NCBI RefSeq assembly: GCF_017304615.1
Contig: NZ_JAFKLZ010000003.1
Span: 186,001-250,000, forward strand
From: Sphingomonas sp.
GTDB lineage: Bacteria > Pseudomonadota > Alphaproteobacteria > Sphingomonadales > Sphingomonadaceae
DNA length: 64,000 nucleotides
Reading direction: 5' to 3'
Below the pieces are notes generated by a model. It had not been told where the DNA came from. It made no database searches and saw nothing but the letters and a program-made list of their open reading frames with translations. The number at the start of each line of letters is the position of its first letter. Position 1 is the stretch's first letter. Below, piece after piece: positions 6,664 to 15,116 of this stretch. Made by a program: the position numbers and the translations under genes.

Positions 6664-8967
6664 TTAGTCGCTCCCCTTCGGCCCGTGCGGACGCAATTGC
6701 CCGGGCGCGATGAAACCGATCGGCTGGAGGGCGGCGGCATCCTGCTTGATCGTCGCGGCGATCCGCTCGTAGTCGCGCTCCATCTCCTGGGTGACGCTGG
6801 CGCGGGCATCGGCCAGCCCTTCCTCGAAATCGGCCATCGTCACCGATCTGGCGTCGATGTTCCGGCGCAGCGCGATCAACCCGGCGCGGCGGGTCAGGTC
6901 CTCCAGATCGGCGCCGGTGAAGCGTTCTGTCCGCGCCGCCAGCGTATCGAGGTCGACATCGTCGGCGAGCGGCATCTTCGCGGTCTGGATCGCCAGGATG
7001 CGCCGCCGCCCGTTCTGGTCGGGAACTCCGACATAGATCAACTCGTCGAAGCGTCCGGGGCGAAGCAACGCGGGATCGACCAGGTTGGGCCGGTTGGTCG
7101 CGCCGATCACCACGACCGACTGCAGCTCCTCCAGCCCGTCCATCTCCGACAGGATGGTGTTGACCACGCGTTCGGTGACTTGCGGCTCGCCCATGCCGCC
7201 GCCGCGCGCCGGTACCAGGCTGTCGATCTCGTCGATGAAGATCACGGTCGGCGCGACCTGGCGGGCGCGCGCGAACAGTTTGGCGATCTGCTGTTCGCTT
7301 TCCCCATACCATTTGCTGAGCAGGTCGGACGATTTGGTCGAGATGAAGTTCGCCTCCGCCTCGCGCGCTACCGCCTTCGCCAGCAGTGTCTTGCCGGTCC
7401 CCGGCGGGCCGTAGAGCAGGAAGCCCTTGGCCGGGCGGATGCCGAGGCGACGGAACGCGTCGGGGTCCTTGAGCGGGAGTTCGACGCCTTCCTTCAGCCG
7501 CATCTGAGCGTCGTCGAGGCCGCCGACATCGTCCCAGCGGACACGCGGCGCCTCGACCATCACTTCGCGCATCGCCGAGGGCTGGACTCGCTTGAGCGCG
7601 CCCAGAAAATCCTCGCGCGTCACTGCGAGCGTATCGAGCACGTCGGGCGGGATCGTGCGTTCCTCAAGGTTGAGCTGGGGCATGATCCGCCGTACCGCCT
7701 CGATCGCCGCCTCGCGCGCCAGCGCCGCCAGGTCCGCACCGACAAAGCCGTAAGTCGTGCGCGCCAGCTCGTCGAGGTCGACCCGGTCGCCCAGCGGCAT
7801 GCCGCGCGTGTGGATCGCCAGAATCTCGCGGCGACCGCGCTCGTCGGGCACGCCGACCACGATCTCGCGGTCGAAACGGCCGGGCCGCCGCAGCGCTTCG
7901 TCGATCGCTTCCGGACGGTTGGTCGCGGCGATCACCACCAGGTTGGCGCGCGCTTCCAGCCCGTCCATCAGCGTGAGAAGCTGGGCGACGAGGCGCTTTT
8001 CCGCCTCTCCGGTGACCTGGCCGCGCTTGGGCGCGATCGAATCGATCTCATCGATGAACACGATCGACGGCGCGTTCTTGCTCGCTTCCTCGAACACCTG
8101 GCGCAGCTTCGATTCGCTCTCGCCATAGGCCGACCCCATGATCTCCGGGCCGTTGATCAGGAAGAATTGCGCGTCCGATTCGTTGGCGACGGCGCGCGCG
8201 AGCCGCGTCTTGCCGGTGCCGGGCGGGCCGTGGAGCAGTACCCCCTTGGGCGGATCGACGCCGAGCCGCTGGAACAGTTCGGGATAGCGCAGCGGCAGTT
8301 CGACCATCTCGCGCAGCTGGTCGATCGTCGCCGCCATCCCGCCGATGTCGTCATACGTGACATCGGCGCGGCGCGCGTCCTTCGGTTCCTCATATTCAGG
8401 GCGCAGTTCGATCTCGGTGTTGGCGTCGATCTGGACGACGCCCTTGGGAACGGTCGAAATCACCGCGAGGCGCACTTCCTGGAGCGCATAGGCCGGCGCG
8501 CGGAGATATTGCGCGACGTTGGGCGGCATGCCTTCGGGATCGACGCGCTGCTGGCCGGCGGTGGCGACAATATCCCCCTGGCAGATCGGGCGGCCGATGA
8601 AGGTGCGGTGCAACGCGCCCGTCGATCCCTGCAATCGCAGATTCTGTTGCGCGGGGGCGAATACCACGCGAGTCGCGGCCTTCACCTCGGCCTTGCGAAT
8701 GTCGACATAGTCGCCCGATCCGACCCCGGCATTGGCGCGCTGGAGGCCGTCGATGCGAATCAGTTCGAGCCCCTCGTCCTCGGGATAGGGGGCCACGGCG
8801 CGGGCGGGCGTCGTGGTCTTGCCGACAATCTCGATCACGTCGCCTTCGCCGATGCCCAGCGCCGCCATCAGGGCACGCGGGACATGCGCCAGGCCACGGC
8901 CGCTATCCTCCGGCCGCGCGTTGGCGACCTGTAGTTTGCGCGGGGGAGCGTCGTCGCCGTCAGCCAT
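6664..8967 (-). CDS. CDC48/VCP-type AAA+ ATPase with two ATPase domains
   Basis: A 767-residue protein with the complete CDC48 plan: an N-terminal substrate-binding domain (about residues 1-185, double-psi barrel with the [14 protein letters not shown] stretch), then two AAA domains. Walker A motifs are [10 protein letters not shown] near residue 246 and [10 protein letters not shown] near 520; the Walker B motifs are VFIDEIDS and IFIDEIDS. Arginine-finger regions ([17 protein letters not shown]) are intact. CDC48/VAT hexamers pull proteins out of complexes or feed the proteasome in archaea and eukaryotes; the bacterial role is poorly known. The start at 8967 was picked because upstream codons are in a non-conserved polar frame. 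No protease gene is adjacent. Confidence 0.93.
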   Translation of the reverse strand: MADGDDAPPRKLQVANARPEDSGRGLAHVPRALMAALGIGEGDVIEIVGKTTTPARAVAPYPEDEGLELIRIDGLQRANAGVGSGDYVDIRKAEVKAATRVVFAPAQQNLRLQGSTGALHRTFIGRPICQGDIVATAGQQRVDPEGMPPNVAQYLRAPAYALQEVRLAVISTVPKGVVQIDANTEIELRPEYEEPKDARRADVTYDDIGGMAATIDQLREMVELPLRYPELFQRLGVDPPKGVLLHGPPGTGKTRLARAVANESDAQFFLINGPEIMGSAYGESESKLRQVFEEASKNAPSIVFIDEIDSIAPKRGQVTGEAEKRLVAQLLTLMDGLEARANLVVIAATNRPEAIDEALRRPGRFDREIVVGVPDERGRREILAIHTRGMPLGDRVDLDELARTTYGFVGADLAALAREAAIEAVRRIMPQLNLEERTIPPDVLDTLAVTREDFLGALKRVQPSAMREVMVEAPRVRWDDVGGLDDAQMRLKEGVELPLKDPDAFRRLGIRPAKGFLLYGPPGTGKTLLAKAVAREAEANFISTKSSDLLSKWYGESEQQIAKLFARARQVAPTVIFIDEIDSLVPARGGGMGEPQVTERVVNTILSEMDGLEELQSVVVIGATNRPNLVDPALLRPGRFDELIYVGVPDQNGRRRILAIQTAKMPLADDVDLDTLAARTERFTGADLEDLTRRAGLIALRRNIDARSVTMADFEEGLADARASVTQEMERDYERIAATIKQDAAALQPIGFIAPGQLRPHGPKGSD

Positions 8968-9065
8968 CGAAAAACCTGTCCGTTCCGGGGAAATGGGAGC
9001 GAACGAGATAGCGACGCGGTTCCCGATGTGCGAGGGGCGCGGTTCAACGCGAGCGAATCGCGGAT

Positions 9066-9094
9066 AAAAAAAGGCCGGACCCAAGGGCCCGGCC
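9066..9094 (-). terminator. Orphan intrinsic terminator
   Basis: GC-rich hairpin 9073-9094 (GGCCGGACCC, loop AA, GGGCCCGGCC; one mismatch) followed on the minus strand by seven T (9072-9066). It would end a transcript entering from the right, yet the next gene there (LysR) is on the plus strand. On the plus strand the T-run is weaker (GTTTTT after seven bases). Confidence 0.6.
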
Positions 9095-9179
9095 GGAAAA
9101 GTTTTTAGGAGAGGATGCCTGAAAGGCCTGCTCTATGTGCGGTGCAGCACGGCATTGTGCAAGTGCGAAAAGAAATCGG

Positions 9180-9198
9180 TTGCATGCACGAAATGCAA
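9180..9198 (+). promoter_or_regulatory. Candidate LysR-type binding box
   Basis: The dyad TTGCAT-N7-ATGCAA satisfies the T-N11-A rule for LysR-type regulators and lies 97 bases upstream of the LysR start. It is a likely autoregulatory site, by position and form only. Confidence 0.4.
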
Positions 9199-9294
9199 TC
9201 GTAAGTTGATTTCCGTAAGAGGAGGAATGGCGACATTCCTGGAATCGGTATGTGCGGCAATGCACAACCGCGAGGATGACGTAAGGGAAAGCGA

Positions 9295-10173
9295 ATGCGC
9301 CGCCTGCCGCCATTGACCGCGATCGAGGCCTTTGTTCAAGTTGCCCGCACAGGGTCGGTAAAAGCCGCCGCGCAGGAACTGTCCTTGTCCGCGCCCGCGC
9401 TCAGCCGGCGAATCCAGTCGCTCGAGGGTTTTCTCGGCAAGCCGCTGTTCGAGCGGCGGCACCAGGCGGTCGCGCTCAACGAGGATGGCGAGCGGTTGCT
9501 GCAACAGATCGCGCCGGTGCTCGATCGGCTGACCGATGCGGTCGAGTTCATGACCAGCGGGATCGAGGTGATGCGGCTTCGGCTCGGCGTGCTGCCGCTG
9601 TTCGCGTCACAGCGTATCTTTCCGCATCTGGCCGAGTTGCGCGCCAGGCATCCGCAGCTTCACCTCGACATCGACACGGCCGGACATAACATGGCGCGGG
9701 TCGGCGACGGGCTCGATGTCGCGATCGCGCTGGCGCGGGAACCCGATCCCAGCCTCTATTCGAAACGGCTCGATCGCAATCAGGTCTATCTCATCGCCGC
9801 GCGGTCGTTGGTCGAGGGAGCCGATCCGGTCACGCGGCCCGAACAGCTCGCCGGGCTGACCGCACTGATCCATCGCGACATGCCCGACACGTTCAGCGCC
9901 TGGCGGCACGCGGCGGGACTCGACGATCTCGAGCCGCTGGCGGTCGACCATTTCGATTCGGGCGCGCTGATGCTCGAAGCGGCGGCGCAGGGACTGGGCG
10001 TCGCCTTCATGCATGCCAGCCATTTCGACGAAGCGCACGACCCGCGATTGGTAAAGCTGTTCGATATTAAAGTGGACAGTCCGTACAGCTATTGGTTCGT
10101 CTGCCGGCCCCGCGCGATGCAACAAAAGCCGGTTAAAATCTTCCACGATTGGCTCGTCGAAACCTTGATGTAA
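9295..10173 (+). CDS. LysR-family transcriptional regulator (GcvA-like)
   Basis: 292 residues. The N-terminal winged HTH is clear: PPLTAIEAFVQVARTGSVKA, then LSLSAPALSRRIQSLE as recognition region and FERRHQAVALNEDGERLL as wing, within residues 1-65. The remainder matches the LysR two-lobe effector domain. The opening RRLPPLTAIEAF is typical of the GcvA/AmpR branch. An AGGGAAA sequence lies 5 bases before the ATG. No divergently transcribed enzyme gene sits beside it, so the usual neighbour-based guess at its target fails; the dyad at 9180-9198 may be its own operator. Confidence 0.93.
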   Translation: MRRLPPLTAIEAFVQVARTGSVKAAAQELSLSAPALSRRIQSLEGFLGKPLFERRHQAVALNEDGERLLQQIAPVLDRLTDAVEFMTSGIEVMRLRLGVLPLFASQRIFPHLAELRARHPQLHLDIDTAGHNMARVGDGLDVAIALAREPDPSLYSKRLDRNQVYLIAARSLVEGADPVTRPEQLAGLTALIHRDMPDTFSAWRHAAGLDDLEPLAVDHFDSGALMLEAAAQGLGVAFMHASHFDEAHDPRLVKLFDIKVDSPYSYWFVCRPRAMQQKPVKIFHDWLVETLM

Positions 10174-10256
10174 GTTAGGGTAAAATCTCTGCCTTATTAA
10201 CCCCATTTAAATTGGTTCGCCATACGAACGATCCGGTCAAAAGTCGGGGGAATGAA

Positions 10257-10424
10257 ATGATGAATTTGTTGAAGCGTCTTCGTGAGACGCGTGCCGCCAC
10301 CGCGATCGAGTATGGCTTGATCGCCGCGTTGATCGCCGTCGCCGCGATCGCCGCAATGCAGGGTCTCGGCAACAAGCTGAAGACGACCTTCACCAACGTG
10401 TCGTCGAACATGAAGGCTTCGTAA
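10257..10424 (+). CDS. Flp/Fap-type type IVb pilin
   Basis: A 55-residue prepilin, MMNLLKRLRETRAATAIEYG onward, followed by a single hydrophobic segment LIAALIAVAAIAAMQGLG. The short basic leader, the processing region before ATAIEYG (with Ala where Gly is more usual) and the conserved E-Y pair at mature positions 5-6 are diagnostic of Flp pilins assembled by the Tad machine and used for tight adherence. A GGGGG-type SD precedes the tandem ATGs. No tad/cpa assembly genes or TadV peptidase lie in the window, so this is a detached pilin copy. A GC hairpin follows its stop. Confidence 0.92.
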   Translation: MMNLLKRLRETRAATAIEYGLIAALIAVAAIAAMQGLGNKLKTTFTNVSSNMKAS

Positions 10425-10430
10425 GTCGCG

Positions 10431-10452
10431 GGCCGGCGGTTCGCCGCCGGCC
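10431..10452 (+). terminator. GC hairpin after the pilin gene
   Basis: Perfect 9-bp stem GGCCGGCGG / CCGCCGGCC closed by a TTCG tetraloop, 7 bases after the pilin stop. There is no T-run, so it may stabilise the short pilin mRNA or attenuate read-through into the MarR gene rather than terminate fully. Confidence 0.5.
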
Positions 10453-10477
10453 TTCGCACCGCCGTGGTGGACGTTCG

Positions 10478-10912
10478 ATGACCGCACCTGCCCCTGCCGA
10501 GACGCCTGCGATGGAAGCCGCCGATTATCGGGGGTTGGCCGATTTCCGCTACCACGTCCGCCGTTTTTTCGCGTTCAGCGAGGAAACGACCAAGAAAGCC
10601 GGCGTCGCGCCCGCGCAATATCAGGCGATGCTCGCGATCCGCGCCCATGACGAAGCGCGGCCGATGAGCGTGTCGGTGCTCGCCGACCGCTTGTTCATCA
10701 AGCTCAACAGCGCGGTCGAACTGGCCCAGCGGCTCGAAACCGCCGGCATGGTCGAACGCAAGCGTTCATCGCGCGACCATCGCCGCATCGAACTGGCGCT
10801 GACGGCGCTGGGAGCGCTGATGATCGAACAGCTGGCAGCCCTGCACCTTGACGAACACCGCCGCGGCCTGGCCGAATTGGCGCGGATCGTCAGCGAACTC
10901 GGAATGTTCTGA
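10478..10912 (+). CDS. MarR-family winged-helix regulator
   Basis: 144 residues. The helix-turn-helix runs through MSVSVLADRLFIKLNSAVELAQRLETAG and is followed by the MarR wing signature VERKRSSRDHRRIELALT (about residues 60-115), flanked by the N- and C-terminal dimer helices. MarR proteins bind palindromes as dimers and usually respond to phenolic ligands or oxidation. No divergent target gene is visible; it stands 53 bases after the pilin gene and converges on the cyclophilin gene. The region before residue 20 is Pro/Ala-rich and could be non-conserved, with ATG 10511 as an alternative start. Confidence 0.88.
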   Translation: MTAPAPAETPAMEAADYRGLADFRYHVRRFFAFSEETTKKAGVAPAQYQAMLAIRAHDEARPMSVSVLADRLFIKLNSAVELAQRLETAGMVERKRSSRDHRRIELALTALGALMIEQLAALHLDEHRRGLAELARIVSELGMF

Positions 10913-10930
10913 CGCGCTTGGGCGCAGCGG

Positions 10931-11389
10931 TTATTCCGCGCGCGCCTTCACGATCTTGCCCGGCTCGCGCGGCGGCTCGCCCTTGGGCAGCGCGTCGATA
11001 TGCTCCATGCCGCTCTCGACCTGACCCCAGACGGTGTATTGCCCGTCGAGGAAGCGCGCGTCGTCGAAGCAGATGAAGAACTGGCTGTTGGCCGAATTGG
11101 GGTCGTTGGTCCGGGCCATCGACGCGGTGCCACGCACGTGCGGCTCGCGGCTGAATTCCTGCGGGATGTTGGGCTTGCTCGACCCGCCGGTGCCGTTGTG
11201 ATTCCCGCCGTCGCCGCCCTGCGCCATGAAGCCGGGGATCACGCGGTGGAACGGTACGCCGTCGTAGAAGCCTTCGTTGGCCAGCGCCGCGATCTGCTCG
11301 ACGTGCTTTGGCGCGAGGTCGGGGCGCAGCTTGATCACGACGTCGCCGCCGTCGAGTGTCAGGGTCAGTTTTTCGGGGGCGTCGGTCAT
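10931..11389 (-). CDS. Cyclophilin-type peptidyl-prolyl cis-trans isomerase
   Basis: 152 residues, a compact cytoplasmic cyclophilin that accelerates X-Pro isomerisation. Conserved elements are FYDGVPFHRVIPGFMAQGG (catalytic Arg in FHRV), the SMARTNDPNSANSQFFI core and the VWGQVESGM turn. The length and the GGNHNGTGG insertion match the short bacterial PpiB/PpiA group. There is no signal peptide with the start at 11389; an upstream extension in frame is possible but has no ribosome-binding site and no signal-like sequence. It converges with the MarR gene and is divergent from mgtE. Confidence 0.95.
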   Translation of the reverse strand: MTDAPEKLTLTLDGGDVVIKLRPDLAPKHVEQIAALANEGFYDGVPFHRVIPGFMAQGGDGGNHNGTGGSSKPNIPQEFSREPHVRGTASMARTNDPNSANSQFFICFDDARFLDGQYTVWGQVESGMEHIDALPKGEPPREPGKIVKARAE

Positions 11390-11517
11390 GATTCTTGCTC
11401 CGTGAAATAAATGCGTTGAGCGGCCCGTAGCGACGTCGTTCGGCGCTGGCAAACCGCGGAAAATGGGGCTAACGGCCCCCGATATGGACATTCCCGCGCC
11501 CGAACCAAGGTCAGACG

Positions 11518-12936
11518 ATGAGCGAGACCGATCTGGCGCCTGCGGAAGGCGAAGCCGAACTCGATAACGTCGCGGATCAGCTGGACGAGGACGACCGGCT
11601 GAAGCCAGAATTCGTGTCCGCCGTGCTCGACGCGGTCGAGGCCGGGGACAATGATGCGGCGCGCGCGCTGGTCGAGCCGCTGCATCCCGCCGACATCGCC
11701 GACCTGTTCGAGCTGACCCCGCACGAGGATCGCGCCCCGCTTGCCAAGGCGCTCAGCGACTTGCTCGACGCCGACGTGTTCGCGGAAATGAACGATTATG
11801 TCCGCGAGGACCTGATCGACGCGCTCGAGCCGCAGGAAGTAGCGGACATCGCGTCCGAACTCGATACCGACGACGCCGTCGCGATCATCGAGGACATGGA
11901 GCCGGCGGACCAGCGCGAGGTCCTGGAGGCGATGCAGCCCGACGATCGCGCTGCGATCGAGGAAGCGCTTTCCTTCCCCGAGGAATCCGCCGGCCGCCTG
12001 ATGCAGCGCGACCTGGTCGCGGTGCCGGAGCATTGGACCGTCGGCGACGTCCTCGATTACCTGCGCGGGCATGACGAGCTGACGACCGATTTCTGGGAAA
12101 TCTTCGTCGTCGATCCAGGGCATAAGCCGATCGGAACCTGCGCGCTGTCGTGGATCCTGCGCACCCCGCGCGGCATCGCGATCGGCGACGTGATGAAGCG
12201 CGAACAAACGCTGATCCCGGTCGATATGGACCAGGAAGAGGTGGCGCTGCGCTTCCAGAAATACGCGCTGATCTCAGCCGCGGTGGTCGACGCGAACGGG
12301 CGGCTGGTCGGCATGATCACCGTCGACGACATCGTCCACATCATCCAGCAGGAAGCGGGCGAGGACATCACCCTGCTGTCCGGCGCGGGCGAGGGCGACA
12401 TCAACGAACCGATCCGCATGACGGTGCGGACGCGCGTCATCTGGCTGGTGGTCAATCTGGGCGCCACGATCTGCTCGGCGTCGGTGGTCGGGCTGTTCCA
12501 GGGCGAGATTGCGCGATTTGCGTTGCTCGCCGCGCTGATGCCGATCGTTTCGGCGCTGGGCGGCAATGCCGGCACGCAGACGCTGGCGGTGGTGGTGCGC
12601 GCGCTCGCGACCAATCAGCTGACGAGTTCGAACACGGGATGGATGCTGTTTCGCGAGTTCCGCATTGCGATCTTCAACGGTTTGTCGCTCGGGATCGTCG
12701 GCGCGGTGGGCAGCTATCTGATCCTTGGCAACATGCAGCTATCGACCGTGTTCGCGCTGGCGATGGTGATCAACAGCCTGGTCGCGGGGCTGGTCGGTGT
12801 GATCGTGCCGGTGGCGCTCGACAAGGCGAATATCGACCCGGCGGTTTCGTCCGCCGTCTTCGTGACGACGATGACCGACGTCATGGGGTTCTTTTCGTTT
12901 CTCGGCCTTGCGACCTTGTGGGGCCTGGGCGGTTAG
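11518..12936 (+). CDS. mgtE: Magnesium transporter MgtE
   Basis: 472 residues in the standard order: an acidic N-terminal superhelical domain (about 10-135, with repeated HPADIADLFE and LEPQEVADIA segments), a CBS pair (about 140-265) and a five-span pore domain (about 290-470). The pore begins with RTRVIWLVVNLGATI and contains PIVSALGGNAGTQ, the conserved selectivity region. MgtE is a dimeric Mg2+ channel gated by Mg2+ binding to the N and CBS domains. The gene is monocistronic here; the 33-bp-arm inverted repeat at 12951-13030 begins 14 bases past its stop and may form its transcript end. Confidence 0.96.
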   Translation: MSETDLAPAEGEAELDNVADQLDEDDRLKPEFVSAVLDAVEAGDNDAARALVEPLHPADIADLFELTPHEDRAPLAKALSDLLDADVFAEMNDYVREDLIDALEPQEVADIASELDTDDAVAIIEDMEPADQREVLEAMQPDDRAAIEEALSFPEESAGRLMQRDLVAVPEHWTVGDVLDYLRGHDELTTDFWEIFVVDPGHKPIGTCALSWILRTPRGIAIGDVMKREQTLIPVDMDQEEVALRFQKYALISAAVVDANGRLVGMITVDDIVHIIQQEAGEDITLLSGAGEGDINEPIRMTVRTRVIWLVVNLGATICSASVVGLFQGEIARFALLAALMPIVSALGGNAGTQTLAVVVRALATNQLTSSNTGWMLFREFRIAIFNGLSLGIVGAVGSYLILGNMQLSTVFALAMVINSLVAGLVGVIVPVALDKANIDPAVSSAVFVTTMTDVMGFFSFLGLATLWGLGG

Positions 12937-12950
12937 CGCGTTGAAGCGCA

Positions 12951-13030
12951 CGGCACCGGCCCGCTCCCCCACCCGACCGCCCATAGAATGAACTGATTGG
13001 GCGGTCGGGTGGGGGAGCGGGCCGGTGCCG
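12951..13030. repeat. REPIN-like palindrome, copy 1 (33-14-33)
   Basis: Perfect inverted repeat: 33-base arms at 12951-12983 and 12998-13030 around a 14-base loop. The arm core is ccggcccgctcccccacccg. A diverged copy with the same 33-14-33 geometry lies at 17510-17589, and half an arm at 37397-37420, so this is a dispersed family and not just a terminator. Confidence 0.85.
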
Positions 13031-13068
13031 CCCTTGCCGACGCAAAACACCAAACCCACATCGGCGCG

Positions 13069-13473
13069 ATGCCGCTCCATCTCACCAAGGTCGCGTTCGG
13101 GATCAGCAATCTGGACCAGTTCGCCGCGCGCTGGAAGGCACGGGAGAGTGAGCCGCCCTACGAACTCGGTACGCGCTACCTGCCCAAACGCTGGGAGGAG
13201 ATTGCGGGGCAGGGGTCGCTCTACTGGATCCTCAAGCATCAGCTCGTCGCGCGGTCGCCGATCGTCGGGTTCGGCGAGCTGCCGGGCGGGCGCGTGTCGA
13301 TCCGGCTCGATCCGCACCTGGTGCTGGTCCAGGCGCGGCCCAAGCGCGCGCATCAGGGCTGGCGGTATCTGGAGGACGGTGACGCGCCCGCCGATCTGGG
13401 CGCTGGCGGTGAGGGCGTCGGATCGCTCCCTGCCGATCTGGTCGGCCGTCTCGCCGAACTGGCGTTGATCTAG
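13069..13473 (+). CDS. DUF1489 family protein
   Basis: 134 residues, starting MPLHLTKVAFGISNLDQFAA and containing YLPKRWEEIAGQGSLYWI and RGWRYLEDGDAP-like strand-turns characteristic of DUF1489 (PF07370), a family almost confined to alphaproteobacteria. No biochemical role is established and no catalytic motif is evident. The start at 13069 avoids including the REPIN-like repeat (12951-13030), through which the frame is accidentally open. The stop overlaps the stop of the convergent DUF2807 gene (13470-13473). Confidence 0.85.
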   Translation: MPLHLTKVAFGISNLDQFAARWKARESEPPYELGTRYLPKRWEEIAGQGSLYWILKHQLVARSPIVGFGELPGGRVSIRLDPHLVLVQARPKRAHQGWRYLEDGDAPADLGAGGEGVGSLPADLVGRLAELALI

Positions 13474-14180
13474 GGTTTCGCGTCGGGTCCGCACAGGATC
13501 GGCCCGCCGGCCTGTGCCTTGGTGGTGCACTTGGCGGTGCCCGCGACGACGATCCGCCCAAGCCCGGTCGAGGTCAGGTCGGCGGTGTAGCGCGCCGTCG
13601 CGCGCGTCTCGCCCGGCCCGTCGAGCCGCACCACCAGGTCGCTGACCGTCAGCGGCGTCGCCATGATCGTGCCGGACCCGTTGGTCAGCAATCGCGCACG
13701 GTTGCTCTTGCCGGCAAGCGCCACCGTGCCGGTGCCGATCACCGCGACCGACAATTCGTCGCTGCCGATTCCCCGCGCGTCGATCGACCCGGCACCAGTA
13801 ATCTGGAAATCGAGCTTCTGGCCGCGCATGCTGCCGCTCGCCGCCACCTTGCCGCCGCCGATCACCGTGACGGCGCGAAGGTTGGACGTAACCAGGGTGA
13901 TGACCGGCGCGGGACCGCTCGTCGCGCCGCGCTCGCCCCAGCCGGCCGATCCCTTGCGGACGATCAGCGTCGTCCCCTGCACCTCGATGTCGAGGTTGGC
14001 GAGCACGTCCGAACTGCCGCTCGCTTTGGCCGACTGCCCGGCATTGCCGACCGTCACTTGCACGTCGAACGGTCCTTCGACCCGGATGCGGTCGAAGCTG
14101 GTGACCGTGAAGCCACGATCGGCGGCGTTCGCGGGAAGCGCCAGCGCGGTCAGCGCCAGACCGAGGATGAAGCGGACCAT
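13470..14180 (-). CDS. Exported DUF2807 (GIN-domain) beta-helical protein
   Basis: 236 residues with a Sec signal peptide (MVRFILGLALTALALPANAA) and a repetitive right-handed beta-solenoid body: FDRIRVEGPFDVQVTVG begins the GIN/DUF2807 domain, followed by many G-x-G turns (VIGGGKV, ITGAGS, VIGTGT, NGSGT). Such proteins are periplasmic or surface-bound and may bind polysaccharide, but no function is established. It lacks a lipobox, unlike its paralogue at 14243-14962 on the same strand; the two are separated by 62 bases and are probably co-transcribed. An ATG four codons upstream (14192) is an equally possible start. Confidence 0.85.
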   Translation of the reverse strand: MVRFILGLALTALALPANAADRGFTVTSFDRIRVEGPFDVQVTVGNAGQSAKASGSSDVLANLDIEVQGTTLIVRKGSAGWGERGATSGPAPVITLVTSNLRAVTVIGGGKVAASGSMRGQKLDFQITGAGSIDARGIGSDELSVAVIGTGTVALAGKSNRARLLTNGSGTIMATPLTVSDLVVRLDGPGETRATARYTADLTSTGLGRIVVAGTAKCTTKAQAGGPILCGPDAKP

Positions 14181-14242
14181 AGCGGCGAGCATCGCATCGC
14201 CGGGGCGGCGGGCGCAAGCGCAATCGGTGGTTAGCGGTCGGC

Positions 14243-14962
14243 TCAGCTACAGGTGACGCGCCCGGACCCCAGCTTGCTGGTCGTGCACTTGGCGCCGCCG
14301 GTCAGCGTTACGTCGCCCGATCCCATGACGTCGACCTTGGCCGGACCCGCGACGGCGGCGGACACGTCGCCCGATCCCGTCACGCTGATCTCGGCCTGGC
14401 TCAGCGTCAGCTTGGCCGCGTCGATGCTGCCCGATCCCAGGACGGAAAAGCTGCCGGCCTTGGCGCTGCCGCTGGTGCTGACACTGCCTGACCCGGTCAG
14501 CGAGAAGTCCGCGCGCTGGACGTTGATCGACGCGATAGAGAGATCGCCCGATCCGGTCGCCTCGACCTTGAAGCCGTCACCCTCGACATGGTCGATCGCC
14601 ACATCGCCCGATCCGGTCGACCTGGCGGCGGTGATGCGCGGCATCGTGACATAGATTTTCAGGTGCCCGCGATCGCTCTTCCCCCAACTGAACCCGGAAT
14701 TCGACTTGCGCCGGATTTCGAGCGTGTCGCCGTTCCTGACGATCTCCAGTCGCGCCATGATCCCGGTGTCGCCCTCGGCGCGAACCGAAAAGCCCGACCC
14801 GACGCGAACGTCTACGTCGTCCGGCCCGGTCGAATCGACCGCGCTGAAACCGTCGAGCGCGAAGGTCTTGCTACCGTTGACGCCACTGGTGGTCGTCTTG
14901 GCGTCGACGTTACCGGAACAGGCGGCGAGGGGGATCAAAACGAGCAGAGCGAGCGGGCGCAT
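14243..14962 (-). CDS. DUF2807 (GIN-domain) lipoprotein
   Basis: 239 residues. The N terminus is a lipoprotein signal, with lipobox LAAC at Cys15 (MRPLALLVLIPLAAC). The body is a DUF2807 beta-solenoid: DGFSAVDSTGPDDVDVRVG opens the domain, and at least seven S/T-G-S-G turns follow at regular spacing (STGSGD, ATGSGD, LTGSGS, VLGSGS, VTGSGD, VMGSGD, KLGSGR). GGAGG lies about 8 bases before the ATG. It precedes the non-lipidated paralogue, giving a tandem of a membrane-anchored and a secreted GIN protein. Confidence 0.88.
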   Translation of the reverse strand: MRPLALLVLIPLAACSGNVDAKTTTSGVNGSKTFALDGFSAVDSTGPDDVDVRVGSGFSVRAEGDTGIMARLEIVRNGDTLEIRRKSNSGFSWGKSDRGHLKIYVTMPRITAARSTGSGDVAIDHVEGDGFKVEATGSGDLSIASINVQRADFSLTGSGSVSTSGSAKAGSFSVLGSGSIDAAKLTLSQAEISVTGSGDVSAAVAGPAKVDVMGSGDVTLTGGAKCTTSKLGSGRVTCS

Positions 14963-15116
14963 GGAAAAGCCTCCGTTGTGTATTGCTCTAATAACACACA
15001 GGGGAGGGTCCGGCAAGCCCGCAAGCACCGTCGCTCAGCAAGCAATCACCGCACTCGCGGCGTTACGTCGGACAAACGGGGCGCCTCCTTTCGAGCCGGC
15101 CCCGTTGTCGCAGCGT

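Larger units (their letters stand above)
8968..9294. other. Gene-poor interval between CDC48 ATPase and LysR regulator
   Basis: 327 bases without a convincing gene. It holds a strong minus-strand terminator (9066-9094) that no known minus-strand gene explains, and a LysR-type dyad at 9180-9198. A 29-codon frame starting at ATG 9115 with AGGAG upstream, and another at ATG 9227 directly behind AGGAGG, are too short and unconserved in look to call. Confidence 0.5.

Noticed and set aside
6685-8934. Long plus-strand open frame (749 codons) opposite the CDC48 gene
   Set aside because: Composition is Arg/Asp/Gly shadow sequence of a GC-rich gene; the minus-strand CDC48 frame has every conserved motif.
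9115-9204. 29-codon frame with AGGAG upstream, possible leader peptide of the LysR gene
   Set aside because: No run of regulatory codons, no attenuator hairpin after it, and a good SD by chance is not enough.
12951-13030. Inverted repeat read as an ordinary mgtE terminator
   Set aside because: Arms of 33 bp, no T-run, and a copy with identical geometry elsewhere point to a dispersed repeat, though it may also stop transcription.
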